Below are positions 6,615 to 16,083 of a stretch of DNA of 64,000 bases, piece after piece (position 1 is the first letter of the stretch; each line of letters begins with the position of its first letter). The notes beneath the pieces were generated by a model. The model worked only from the letters and a program-made list of their open reading frames with translations. It ran no database searches and was not told where the DNA came from. Both the position numbers and the translations under genes were made by a program. The DNA comes from Methylophaga sp. (GTDB lineage Bacteria > Pseudomonadota > Gammaproteobacteria > Nitrosococcales > Methylophagaceae): NCBI GenBank assembly GCA_002696735.1, contig NZSL01000008.1, positions 62,001-126,000 of the forward strand. The letters are read 5' to 3'.

Positions 6615-9259
6615 GAATTAGCCAACAACTGTTTTAATTCGGGAATGCAGGATCCACAGTTGGTCCCTGCTTTTAAACATCGGCCAATATCATCAACCGA
6701 TTTGGCTTCACCTTTACGGATAGCGTCTTTAATGGTGGTTTCGCCAACACCGAAACAGGCACAAACCATTTTGCCTTTATCCTGCTGTCCCGGCCCTGGA
6801 CGGCCTGCAAGCAGACTCTGCCGGGCAGCTCCATCCAGTGTTTCTTCTGAAAATAATTGAGATAGCCAGCCACGTTCTGGCAGATAATGGTCGGCAGCCA
6901 GAAACATCACAGTCTGTAACTGATTATCAACAATATTGGCAGCACGATAGCGGCCAGCTCGCTGGTCACTGAATTCGATCCATTCACCTTGCTGTTCTGT
7001 AATATTCTGAATCCACTCAAGTGGTTGCTCTACCCAGTTTTCACCAGCCAGTTCATAGCGCCAGAACTGCTGACCTTTGACTTTGACCCAATAGGCTGTT
7101 TCAGTGAGGCTCAATGGCTTGCGGGATAAAATAAAACCATGCCAGCGCGGCAAAAATGGACGTACATTCACCGGGGTATGTTTGGACTCGGGTTGACCGG
7201 AAATGGGATCGGTTAGGGGTGCGACCAATGTGTCGACACGTGCCTGTGAGGCAAACTGTCCATTCCAGTGAATAGGCACAAAGATGCTGCCCGGGCGTTG
7301 ATCCTGAGTTAAATTCACCCTTCCGGTGAGTCGTCCCCATTTGCTTTCAACCTGGGCCAGAGCCTTGTTCTGGATCTGCCAGTGGCCGGCATCGACCGGG
7401 TGCATATCAATCATCGGTTCACTGATATGCGCATTTAATCTGGGTGCCCGTCCGGTGCGGGTCATGGTATGCCATTGATCACGGATACGGCCGGTGTTTA
7501 ACACTAAAGGATAGGTATCATCGACTTCGTTTTGCGGATAATGCGGGTCAACCGCAATCATTCTGGCTTTACCGGAAGCGGTATAAAAATGATTATCGGT
7601 AAACATTCTCGCTGTGCCCTGAGGCGCATTTTCGGTCACTGGCCACTGAATGGGTTGCAACGATTCATATTCCTGCTCGGTGATATTGGCCAGAGCGCTA
7701 ATATCAAAATCACGCTGTCCCTGATTTTCAAAGGCAGACAATCTGGCATGTTCACGAAAGACATCTACGGCCGTTTCAAACTGAAACTGTTCAGCAAAGC
7801 CCATACGTTTGCCGACTTCCTTGAGCATCCACCAATCGGCTTTAGCTTCACCGGGTGCTGGTAAAAAAGCCCGTTGATGACTGATACGTCTTTCAGAGTT
7901 GGTGACAGTGCCGTCTTTTTCGCCCCAACCAAGCGCCGGCAGCAGTACATCGGCAAATTCGGTGCAGTCCGTTTGCTTTTCAATTTCAGAAACAATGACC
8001 AATTCACAGCTTTCCAACGCTCTCTTGACCTGATCAGCATCCGGGATGCTCACCACCGGGTTGGTGGCAATAATCCAGACAGCTTTGATGTCGCCACGCT
8101 CTATCGCATGAAACATCTCAATAGTTTTATGACCGGCAGTATTGGTTAAGCGATCGGTATTCCAGAAACGTGACAAACGATCATGATGTTCTGGTTTGTC
8201 TATTTCCATATGAGCCGCCAGCTGATTGCTCAAGCCACCGACTTCACGCCCGCCCATCGCATTGGGTTGACCAGTAATGGAAAACGGCCCCATACCGACT
8301 TTGCCAATCCGACCAGTGGCCAGGTGACAGTTGATAATGGCATTACATTTATCCGTGCCGCTGGTCGATTGATTAACGCCTTGAGAGAACAGACTGATCG
8401 TTTTTTCAGTCGAAGCAAACAATTGATAAAACTTTGCTATATCGGCTTCCGATATTTCCGTCTGACGTGCCACTTGTGGAATATTGGCCGCGGTTTTTCC
8501 CGCCGAATCCAGTGATGATGCAAAGCCTTCCACATATTGCTCAAGATAATGCCAGTCGATACAGTCATGCTGTTTGAGATAGCTCAGCAAACCATTAAAT
8601 AAAAACGCATCCGCACCTGGCCGTAATGGCAGATGCAAATCGGCGATATCGCAGGTGGCCGTTTTTCGGGGGTCAATCACTACCACTTTCATATTCGGCC
8701 GGTTTTGCTTGGCCTGAGTAATACGCTGAAACAGTACCGGATGACACCATGCAGTATTGGAACCGACAATCACCAATAGATCAGTTTGTTCGAGATCCTC
8801 ATAGCTGCACGGCACCGTATCACTGCCAAATGCACGTTTATGCGCGGCCACTGCAGAAGACATGCATAAGCGTGAATTCGTCTCGATATTGCCACTGCCA
8901 ATAAAACCTTTCATCAGTTTATTGGCCATATAGTAATCTTCGGTCAGAATTTGACCTGACACATAAAACGCCACGGCCTCCGGACCATGTTCATCAATGA
9001 TCTGTTTAAACCGGTCACTGACATGGTTCAATGCGTTATCCCAGTCAACCCGTTTGCCATTTACCTGTGGATACAACAAACGATTATCCAGACCGACGGT
9101 TTCCCCTAAAGCAGAACCTTTTGAACACAAGCGTCCTAAATTAGCGGGATGGGACGGATCACCTTTTATGGCGACCGTACCATCGGTTTGCGGAGCAGCT
9201 AAAACGCCGCAGCCGACGCCACAATAGGGACAAGTTGTTTGTGTTGCGTGTTGTGCCAA
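6611..9259 (-). CDS. nasA: Assimilatory nitrate reductase catalytic subunit
   Basis: Reduces nitrate to nitrite in the cytoplasm with Mo-bis-MGD; 882 residues. The N-terminus holds the [4Fe-4S] motif CPYCGVGC at residues 10-17 with the distal Cys in LCSKGSALG. The molybdopterin oxidoreductase body and the molydopterin dinucleotide-binding domain follow. The C-terminus carries a BFD-like [2Fe-2S] module: CACFGVGE near residue 832 and TNCGSCIPELKQLL at the end, as in Klebsiella NasA. It starts 10 bases after nirD and ends an operon nirB-nirD-nasA under the sigma-54 promoter at 12049-12063. No separate NasB/NasC electron-transfer subunit gene is present here, so the BFD module probably takes electrons from a partner encoded elsewhere. 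Confidence 0.95.
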   Translation of the reverse strand: MAQHATQTTCPYCGVGCGVLAAPQTDGTVAIKGDPSHPANLGRLCSKGSALGETVGLDNRLLYPQVNGKRVDWDNALNHVSDRFKQIIDEHGPEAVAFYVSGQILTEDYYMANKLMKGFIGSGNIETNSRLCMSSAVAAHKRAFGSDTVPCSYEDLEQTDLLVIVGSNTAWCHPVLFQRITQAKQNRPNMKVVVIDPRKTATCDIADLHLPLRPGADAFLFNGLLSYLKQHDCIDWHYLEQYVEGFASSLDSAGKTAANIPQVARQTEISEADIAKFYQLFASTEKTISLFSQGVNQSTSGTDKCNAIINCHLATGRIGKVGMGPFSITGQPNAMGGREVGGLSNQLAAHMEIDKPEHHDRLSRFWNTDRLTNTAGHKTIEMFHAIERGDIKAVWIIATNPVVSIPDADQVKRALESCELVIVSEIEKQTDCTEFADVLLPALGWGEKDGTVTNSERRISHQRAFLPAPGEAKADWWMLKEVGKRMGFAEQFQFETAVDVFREHARLSAFENQGQRDFDISALANITEQEYESLQPIQWPVTENAPQGTARMFTDNHFYTASGKARMIAVDPHYPQNEVDDTYPLVLNTGRIRDQWHTMTRTGRAPRLNAHISEPMIDMHPVDAGHWQIQNKALAQVESKWGRLTGRVNLTQDQRPGSIFVPIHWNGQFASQARVDTLVAPLTDPISGQPESKHTPVNVRPFLPRWHGFILSRKPLSLTETAYWVKVKGQQFWRYELAGENWVEQPLEWIQNITEQQGEWIEFSDQRAGRYRAANIVDNQLQTVMFLAADHYLPERGWLSQLFSEETLDGAARQSLLAGRPGPGQQDKGKMVCACFGVGETTIKDAIRKGEAKSVDDIGRCLKAGTNCGSCIPELKQLLANS

Positions 9260-9269
9260 CAGTCAATCC

Positions 9270-9578
9270 TCAGAGTGCAATGTAAATCAGGCCGTCTTCG
9301 ACTTTGGTATCAAATGAACGGGTGCAACCTTCGTCTGGACCAGTGGCCTCACCGCTGCTTAAATCAATCACCCAGTTATGTAATGGGCAGGCTACACGTT
9401 TATCGTAAACAATCCCCTGGGATAACGGACCTTTTTTATGCGGGCATTGATCAAATAAGGCAAAGACCTCATCACCACTGGTCCGAAAAATCGCCACATC
9501 CCCATCCGGCGTTGTCATCACTCGTGAGCCTTTTTGCGGTACGCTTTCTACCGATCCTACTTCAGTCCAATTTTGCAT
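9270..9578 (-). CDS. nirD: Nitrite reductase small subunit (Rieske-like)
   Basis: Small subunit of NADH-dependent assimilatory nitrite reductase, 102 residues. The protein has a Rieske [2Fe-2S] fold with both ligand pairs present: CPHKKGPLSQG and CPLHNW. Many NirD proteins lack these ligands; here the motifs are kept, as in the group of NirD annotated as Rieske type. It starts six bases after the nirB stop and ends ten bases before the nasA start, so the three are translated from one message. Length and domain are normal for the family. Confidence 0.93.
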   Translation of the reverse strand: MQNWTEVGSVESVPQKGSRVMTTPDGDVAIFRTSGDEVFALFDQCPHKKGPLSQGIVYDKRVACPLHNWVIDLSSGEATGPDEGCTRSFDTKVEDGLIYIAL

Positions 9579-9584
9579 CTGTTG

Positions 9585-12014
9585 TTAACCTACTTGCTTG
9601 ATGGGAATATAGTTTTCGCGCTGTTTGGCAGCATGTTCCGCCCAGGGATCGTCCTGCGATTTTTCCTGTGACTCGTAAAACCGCTGTGCCAGGACTTTGC
9701 GGTTGTCATGATCATCAACCACTTTGGCCTGAACGCTTTTCAGTCCCACCCGTTCAATCCACGGTGCGGTACGTTCCAGATAATGGGCATCTTCACGATA
9801 AAGCTGCATAAAGGCTGCACAGTATTCCATCGCTTCTTCTTCAGTAGCGACTTTGCACAGGAAATCAGTCGCACGAACTTTGATACCACCGTTACCACCG
9901 ACATGCAGTTCGTAGCCTGAATCAACACAGACAATACCGAAATCCTTGATGGTGGCTTCAGCACAGTTACGCGGACAACCTGATACAGCAATTTTGAATT
10001 TATGCGGTGTCCATGAACCCCAGGTCATTTTTTCAACCTTGATGCCCAAGCCGGTGGAGTCCTGAGTACCGAAACGACACCATTCTGAACCCACACAGGT
10101 TTTCACGGTACGTAATGATTTACCGTAAGCATGACCTGAAACAAAGCCCGCTTCACTGAGATCAGCCCACATTTTCGGCAGATCATCTTTTTTCACACCA
10201 AGCAAATCGATGCGCTGACCGCCAGTGATCTTTACGGTGGGTACTTTATATTTATCCGAGATATCGGCAATAGCACGTAACTCATTGGCGTTGGTAACCC
10301 CACCCCAAATCCGTGGCACCACTGAATAGGTACCATCCTTCTGGATATTGGCATGAACCCGCTCGTTGATAAAACGTGACTGAGGATCATCTTGATAGTC
10401 TGGCCAAGTGCTCAGCAGATAATAGTTTAATGCTGGACGGCATGAGTGGCAGCCATCAGCATTTTTCCATTCCAGGGCGACCATCAGATCAGAAATGGTT
10501 TTCAAACCTTGTTCTTTAATGGCGTTTTTCACTTCGCCATGACTCATGCTGGTGCAACCACACATGGGTTTTTTACTTGGCGTATCGTTAAAGTCACTGC
10601 CCAGCGTCGATGCCAGTAATTGCTCAACCAGACCGGTACAGGAACCGCACGATGCAGAAGCTTTGGTATGAGATTTGACTTCATCAAGAGTAAACAGGCT
10701 GTGTTTACTGATGGCTTTAACGATATCGCCTTTGCAAACACCGTTACAGCCACAAATTTCGGCATCATCAGGCAATCCATCGACAGAATTGCTCGCACCA
10801 TGGCCAGAGTCACCAATATGGTGCTGACCAAACAGCATATTCTCACGAATACTGGACACATCAGTGCCATCACGCATCAACTGGAAGTACCATGCCCCAT
10901 CCACGGTATCACCGTATAAAACTGCACCTATCAGCTTGTCATCCTGAATGACCAGCTTTTTATAGATATGACGGGCAGCATCTTTGAACACCAGATCTTC
11001 AGTACTTTCATCGCCAATAAAGTTACCTGCAGAAAATAAATCAATGCCGGTAACTTTCAGTTTGGTCGAGGTAATGGAGCTGACATAACGTGCAATACCC
11101 ATTTGAGCCAGATGGTTGGCACAGACTTTAGCTTGTTCAAATAACGGGGCCACCAGACCAAAGGTTGAACCACGATGCTGTACACATTCCCCCACTGCAT
11201 AAACTTTAGGATCAAAGGTCTGCATGGTGTCATCTACCACAATACCGCGTTCACAATGAATTCCGGCAGATTGTGCCAGTTCAATATTAGGACGAATACC
11301 GACCGCCATCACCACTAAGTCAGTATCGATTTCTGTGCCATTTTTAAAGACGACTTTTTCAACCCGTTTTTTGCCTTCAATCGCTGCTGTTTCATACGAC
11401 ATCAGGAAATTAAGCCCTTTGGCTTCCAACTCATGCAACATTAAATCCGAAGCAGGTTTATCCAATTGCTGATTCATTAACACATCAGCAATATGCACCA
11501 CGGTGACTTCCATCCCCTGGATCATCAAACCATTGGCTGCTTCCAAACCAAGTAAGCCACCACCGATAACAACGGCTTTTTTATGGGATTTGGCAGTTTC
11601 CAGCATGGTATCGACATCAGCAATATCGCGGAAACTGATAACGCCAGGCAAATCACGACCGGGTAAGGGCAACATGAATGGGCGAGAACCGGTGGCCAGC
11701 AATAAACGATCATATTCAAAGACTTCGCCTTCTGCGGTTTCCAGTTGGCGTTTTACACGATTGATATGGGTAATTTTTTTACCGGCATGCAAGGTAATGC
11801 CATTGTCGATATACCATTGCCGATCGTTGATCATGATCTGATCGATGGTTTTATCGCCTGCCAGCACAGGTGAAAGCATAATACGGTTGTAGTTACCGTA
11901 AGGCTCATCACCAAAAACGGTAATGTCGTATTTTTCAGGTGCTAACTTGAGTAATTCTTCCAGTGTTCGCACACCGGCCATACCATTACCTATCAGCACT
12001 AATTTTTCTTTCAT
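9585..12014 (-). CDS. nirB: Nitrite reductase [NAD(P)H] large subunit
   Basis: Reduces nitrite to ammonium with siroheme, FAD and Fe-S centres; about 809 residues. Domain order: FAD/NAD(P)H-binding disulfide-reductase fold (IGNGMAGVRTLEEL at the N-terminus, VVIGGGLLGLEAANG near residue 145), two BFD-like [2Fe-2S] repeats (CGCNGVCKGD and MCGCTSMSHGE, each with a later Cys pair), then the nitrite/sulfite reductase half-domains with siroheme-[4Fe-4S] ligands TCVGSEWC and SGCPRNC. I chose the ATG at 12014, behind AGGAGCG. The longer frame opening at 12056 would start inside the sigma-54 promoter and upstream of the transcript start, so it is excluded. First gene of nirBD-nasA. Confidence 0.95.
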   Translation of the reverse strand: MKEKLVLIGNGMAGVRTLEELLKLAPEKYDITVFGDEPYGNYNRIMLSPVLAGDKTIDQIMINDRQWYIDNGITLHAGKKITHINRVKRQLETAEGEVFEYDRLLLATGSRPFMLPLPGRDLPGVISFRDIADVDTMLETAKSHKKAVVIGGGLLGLEAANGLMIQGMEVTVVHIADVLMNQQLDKPASDLMLHELEAKGLNFLMSYETAAIEGKKRVEKVVFKNGTEIDTDLVVMAVGIRPNIELAQSAGIHCERGIVVDDTMQTFDPKVYAVGECVQHRGSTFGLVAPLFEQAKVCANHLAQMGIARYVSSITSTKLKVTGIDLFSAGNFIGDESTEDLVFKDAARHIYKKLVIQDDKLIGAVLYGDTVDGAWYFQLMRDGTDVSSIRENMLFGQHHIGDSGHGASNSVDGLPDDAEICGCNGVCKGDIVKAISKHSLFTLDEVKSHTKASASCGSCTGLVEQLLASTLGSDFNDTPSKKPMCGCTSMSHGEVKNAIKEQGLKTISDLMVALEWKNADGCHSCRPALNYYLLSTWPDYQDDPQSRFINERVHANIQKDGTYSVVPRIWGGVTNANELRAIADISDKYKVPTVKITGGQRIDLLGVKKDDLPKMWADLSEAGFVSGHAYGKSLRTVKTCVGSEWCRFGTQDSTGLGIKVEKMTWGSWTPHKFKIAVSGCPRNCAEATIKDFGIVCVDSGYELHVGGNGGIKVRATDFLCKVATEEEAMEYCAAFMQLYREDAHYLERTAPWIERVGLKSVQAKVVDDHDNRKVLAQRFYESQEKSQDDPWAEHAAKQRENYIPIKQVG

Positions 12015-12048
12015 GGATCGCTCCTGCATTTCGATTAAATATGCTTGA

Positions 12049-12063
12049 GCAAGCACTGTGCCA
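12049..12063 (-). promoter_or_regulatory. Sigma-54 promoter of nirBD-nasA
   Basis: On the minus strand TGGCAC, five bases, TTGC, an essentially perfect -24/-12 element with GG and GC 10 bases apart. The predicted start site near 12038 leaves a 24-base leader with AGGAGCG before the nirB ATG. Confidence 0.85.
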
Positions 12064-12145
12064 ACAGGTAACTTATTAATTTAATTACACATTAATTTTA
12101 AACAGGTAAGTAACATGCGACTTTGTGGTGCAAAACGGTGCACTA

Positions 12146-12162
12146 CGCACAAAGATGGTGAA
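12146..12162. promoter_or_regulatory. NtrC-like enhancer site upstream of nirB
   Basis: CGCACAAAGATGGTGAA matches the NtrC pattern GCAC-N6-GGTG in 13 of 17 positions of the classic glnA site. Additional GGTGCA half-sites occur at 12127-12132 and 12137-12142. The distance to the sigma-54 start is about 110 bp, typical for an activator of this class. Confidence 0.6.
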
Positions 12163-12219
12163 TTAGGGCCAGTTTATCTTTCAGAAACACCTCTGTTGTC
12201 ATAGAAAGCTCAACAAGCC

Positions 12220-13659
12220 CTAATAAACCGTAATACGATTACGGCCTTTATTTTTGGACTCATACAGGGCGTGATCACAACGTTCAATCAGATCATCCAT
12301 GCTTTCTCCCAGTTGAAACTCTGTCACACCGGCACTGATGGTTACGCTGATACTGTCATCTTTAACCCGGATCTTATGCTCGCTGACAGCTTCGCGAATC
12401 GTTTCTGCCACCCGTGCTGCATGTTGTTGATCACAGTTTTCTAACAATAATAAAAACTCTTCACCACCCCAGCGACACAAAACGTCTACATCTCTCACTT
12501 TTTGTTTTATAAGCCGAGACACCGATTTGAGAACCTGATCACCAAACTGGTGACCGTATTTATCGTTGACCAATTTAAAATGATCAATATCCAGCACGAT
12601 CATTGATAAAGACCAATCCTTACGTAACGCAGTTTTTTGCGCTTTATTAAAGACCCAGTCGAATACCTGTCTGCTGGTCGCCCCGGTGAGTTTATCTTTA
12701 GTCGCCATCAATTCAAGACGACGCTGGTAGCCCCGGATAGTGAAATGGGCAAGCATTAATACACAGATACTGATAGCCAGAGAAACCGCAATATTGATCC
12801 ATAACGCCGTTTCAATCCGGTCAGCGGCGGGATCGTTGATTTGCTCGACGATCAAAAACCAGTCAAATTCGGGAACCAAACGACTGTTTAAGTAGATAGT
12901 GTTACCGTTTTTCGCCGCATAACTCACCGACGCACTCGGATTACTGAGGATCTGTATAAATAATTGATCTAAACCGGTTTTGTTTTGCAGGTAGATATCA
13001 TCTTGAAACTGACTGCTTCGCAGCGTAATTTCACCCTGACGATCAACAAAATAGATTTCCCGTCCATAGCGTCGTTGATAGTTTTCAATCAGTTGAGCCA
13101 CTGACTCCATCGACAGGCCAACACCGGTAACCCCGACTAACTCACCTTGTTGATTCAGAACGCGATAATTAACAAAAATGCTCATACGATTGGGTTCGGC
13201 GGTATCCCAATCTATATTGATATCGTAATCGGTAGTGATTTTTCGCGTGGTGAAATACCAGCTATCCGCCGGATCTGACTCATCAACCTGTTTGATAATG
13301 CCCTTGGGATGATAATAATTGCGCGTTTTTTCAGAGACAAAAAAAGCGGTAATCGTATTGTATTTTCGTTGTATCTGCGCCAGATATTCGGCTAAACGCT
13401 GGGGATCCTGTTCACCATTCTCAGCCCAGTTAATCATAAAAGTATCATTCGCCATCAATGATGAGATTAACAATGGCTGCAACAGGTCACGCTGAATTTC
13501 GGAATAGATGTTATCACTGGTCAGCGGCAGCATTTGTTTTTGCAGCTGGTCACTGGTGGAATCCCGCGCCACAAAGTAGCCAATCAGACTGGTGGCCATA
13601 AATCCCAGCAAAACCAGCGCGCTGATTGTCAGCGTGAAAATTCTCTTCCGATTTTGCAT
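12220..13659 (-). CDS. Membrane diguanylate cyclase with extracytoplasmic Cache-like sensor
   Basis: About 479 residues. A first membrane helix (residues 8-30), a roughly 250-residue periplasmic region resembling a dCache sensor (with a segment like FFVSEKTRNYYHPKG), a second membrane helix (about 285-307), then a GGDEF domain. The active-site motif is GGEEF (RWGGEEFLLLL) and the inhibitory RxxD site is present just before it (RDVD), so it should make c-di-GMP with product feedback. I prefer the ATG at 13659; the frame also opens at a TTG at 13683. The stop codon TAG is the first triplet of a 13-base sequence also found at the aroG stop. The ligand of the sensor is unknown. Confidence 0.88.
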   Translation of the reverse strand: MQNRKRIFTLTISALVLLGFMATSLIGYFVARDSTSDQLQKQMLPLTSDNIYSEIQRDLLQPLLISSLMANDTFMINWAENGEQDPQRLAEYLAQIQRKYNTITAFFVSEKTRNYYHPKGIIKQVDESDPADSWYFTTRKITTDYDINIDWDTAEPNRMSIFVNYRVLNQQGELVGVTGVGLSMESVAQLIENYQRRYGREIYFVDRQGEITLRSSQFQDDIYLQNKTGLDQLFIQILSNPSASVSYAAKNGNTIYLNSRLVPEFDWFLIVEQINDPAADRIETALWINIAVSLAISICVLMLAHFTIRGYQRRLELMATKDKLTGATSRQVFDWVFNKAQKTALRKDWSLSMIVLDIDHFKLVNDKYGHQFGDQVLKSVSRLIKQKVRDVDVLCRWGGEEFLLLLENCDQQHAARVAETIREAVSEHKIRVKDDSISVTISAGVTEFQLGESMDDLIERCDHALYESKNKGRNRITVY

Positions 13660-13807
13660 TCCGGCCAGCCTGTTATTAAACAAAGTTTTTAATCATAGTG
13701 AATTTGGAGTAAGGATCCTAGTGGCTATTGCTCTTTCATCCCCATTTCTATTGCAATCAGCCCAAGGCTTGTTGTTCTTTCAGAGGCTGACCAAAGCGAC
13801 AATGGCC

Positions 13808-15937
13808 CTAATTTTTTGTTAAGGCCTGCAAATTGTCCGCATTCAACTCAGCGGGCTGCATTTGCATTAGTTTGGCATGAACAAATTGATGCATATCCTG
13901 ATAACGTGTTCTGAGCGATTGGAAATTCTGCATGGCCGTTTGTTTTTTACCGGCTTGATAGAGTTTAATCGTCATGGTTAACAGATGATGAAAACTTCGA
14001 TATTTTTCTTTTAGAATTTGCAGACATTCTTTATCAATAAGTTGGAGATTTTCTGTTCGCTCCAACCAGACACCACAATGCGATTGTTTAATTGAGAGAA
14101 TTGGCCACAGTTCAAGTTCTTCGGGGTCCACATCAAAACGCTGTTCAAGGCTTTCCAGGCTTAATTCCAGATACAAATAAAACAGGTTTAACTGTGTCCA
14201 TTTCAAATGCTGGCGATGATAGCGATAACTGAACCATTCTTCAGGCAATTCAAATTGTTGCTTCCAATGCGTTAATTCCGTCACTGGCATCGGTTTGGCA
14301 ATCACATAGCCCTGAGCCAGTTCACAGCCCATTGAGAGCAAAATCTGACCGTGGCGCAGTGACTCTACGCCTTCTGCAATAACCTCCAAATCAAATGATC
14401 TGGCCAGTGCAATAACACCTTCTACAATTTTGCAGTCATCCACATCATTTAACATGTTCCGCACAAATGTCTGATCAATTTTTACCGCAGATACTGGCAA
14501 AGTCCTGATATGGCTCAGTGATGAATATCCTGTACCAAAATCATCCAGCACTGTTGCAATAGAGAATTCATCCCTGCAACGACGGACCACATCAACGATC
14601 AGACTGAGATCATCCAGAGCGTGACTTTCCAGAATCTCAAATTGGAAATACTGTAAATCCACTGCTGGAAACTCATTAACGATCTCGCCAAGTCTCTTTA
14701 AAAAACCATTACTTCCAAGATGATAGGCCGACAGGTTGATGCTGATATTCCATTGTTTAGAGTCGGCCTGCCATTGTTGTAAATAACTCAACGCCTGACG
14801 AATGACCCACTCACCTAACTGAATTTCCAACGATGTGCCGTTAATTAAAGGCAAAAACTGTTGCGGAAACACCAGTCCGTTTTCAGGATGCAACCAGCGA
14901 ATCAGTGCTTCGTATCCGACCACTTCCCCACTGCACATATTGATTTTTGGCTGCATGTGTAACTGAAACTGGTTTTCACTCAAAGCCCGGCGAATAGCAT
15001 AAAGCTGCTCGGTTTTTTCATCACGCCAGGCTTCGTTCCCTGTTTCATACATGCGAAAGGTTTTCTTACCGTCCAGTTTTGCTTTATACAGCGTTTGATC
15101 AGCGTGCTCGATCAGGGTTTGCATCGAACCCTGATCAAATGGATAAACGGTATAACCAATCGAGGCACTGATGCGGATGGTATTGTGCTCAATCAGATAG
15201 GGTCGGCTTAGCTCTTCAGTTAATCGGTGCAGCAACAGTTCGCAATCCTGACGGTTTTTGATTTCACCAAGCAACATGACAAACTCATCGCCACCATAAC
15301 GGGAAACGGTATCATCCTGTCGCAACATGCTCTTGATACGCTGCGCGACTTCAATCAGTAATTCATCACCGGCGTTATGTCCCAACTCATCGTTAACGGG
15401 TTTAAAGTTATCCAGATCCAGAAAACATACCGCTAATAATGTTTGCGTACGATTACTATGGGCGATGGCCTGTTCAAAGCGATCCACCAGCAGATTTCGA
15501 TTAGGTAAAGCGGTTAACGCATCATAATGCGCCAGTCGCTCCAGTTCGGCCTGATGCTGCTTTAACATGGTGATATCAGAAACCAGTCCCAAATGAAACA
15601 TCTCACCCGTCTGCGGATCAGTGGTGCGATGAATCGTCAGCACTTCAGCATAAAATGACCCGTCTTTTTTACGGTTCCACACCTCACCCGACCAATAACC
15701 GTTATCTGACAGGCTTTGCCACATTGTGCTGTAAAAGGCTTTACTTTGTTTGCCGGAGCTTAGAATATTGGGTTGTTGGCCGATTAATTCGTCTCTGCTA
15801 TAACCGGTGATGGAACATAATGTATCGTTTACATCAACAATGATATTATCGGCATTGGTAATAATGATGCCTTCATGTACTCGATCAAACAGCATTTCCA
15901 AAAGAGAGTGTCTTTGTTGCTTCAGTAAGGCGCTCAC
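13808..15937 (-). CDS. PAS-GGDEF-EAL protein with C-terminal CZB-like extension
   Basis: About 709 residues, apparently cytosolic. A PAS domain (residues about 10-115) is followed by GGDEF (motif SRYGGDEFVMLL with RxxD inhibitory site RQDD) and EAL (YEALIRWLHPENG, DDFGTGYSS, AEGVES, AQGYVIAKP). Both catalytic sets look intact, so it could make or degrade c-di-GMP. About 110 residues after the EAL domain contain SHCGVWLERTENL, a later Cys and an FHH motif, reminiscent of the zinc-binding CZB domain, although the first CZB His is not obvious. I chose GTG at 15937 because AAGGA lies eight bases before it; the longest frame starts with TTG at 16027 without such a site. It is separately transcribed from the neighbouring GGDEF gene on the same strand. 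Confidence 0.88.
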   Translation of the reverse strand: MSALLKQQRHSLLEMLFDRVHEGIIITNADNIIVDVNDTLCSITGYSRDELIGQQPNILSSGKQSKAFYSTMWQSLSDNGYWSGEVWNRKKDGSFYAEVLTIHRTTDPQTGEMFHLGLVSDITMLKQHQAELERLAHYDALTALPNRNLLVDRFEQAIAHSNRTQTLLAVCFLDLDNFKPVNDELGHNAGDELLIEVAQRIKSMLRQDDTVSRYGGDEFVMLLGEIKNRQDCELLLHRLTEELSRPYLIEHNTIRISASIGYTVYPFDQGSMQTLIEHADQTLYKAKLDGKKTFRMYETGNEAWRDEKTEQLYAIRRALSENQFQLHMQPKINMCSGEVVGYEALIRWLHPENGLVFPQQFLPLINGTSLEIQLGEWVIRQALSYLQQWQADSKQWNISINLSAYHLGSNGFLKRLGEIVNEFPAVDLQYFQFEILESHALDDLSLIVDVVRRCRDEFSIATVLDDFGTGYSSLSHIRTLPVSAVKIDQTFVRNMLNDVDDCKIVEGVIALARSFDLEVIAEGVESLRHGQILLSMGCELAQGYVIAKPMPVTELTHWKQQFELPEEWFSYRYHRQHLKWTQLNLFYLYLELSLESLEQRFDVDPEELELWPILSIKQSHCGVWLERTENLQLIDKECLQILKEKYRSFHHLLTMTIKLYQAGKKQTAMQNFQSLRTRYQDMHQFVHAKLMQMQPAELNADNLQALTKN

Positions 15938-16031
15938 CGGAAATATCCTTATAAAAACCATAAAATCAATAGGGTTTTTAGCATAGCCTTTATGACCTAG
16001 GCAAGTTTTCCTTGCAATAACTCTCAAGCAT

Positions 16032-16064
16032 AAAAAAAGCCGATCATTGAGATCGGCTTTTTTT
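16032..16064. terminator. Bidirectional intrinsic terminator
   Basis: Perfect 14-bp stem AAAAAAAGCCGATC/GATCGGCTTTTTTT with loop ATTGA. It ends the MarR-lipoprotein transcript on the minus strand, 19 bases after the lipoprotein stop. Confidence 0.92.
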
Positions 16065-16083
16065 GCTGCAAAGACTGTTGGAT

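Noticed and set aside
12015..12056. Longer nirB reading frame opening at 12056
   Set aside because: It would begin inside the sigma-54 promoter and upstream of the predicted transcript start; the ATG at 12014 has AGGAGCG.
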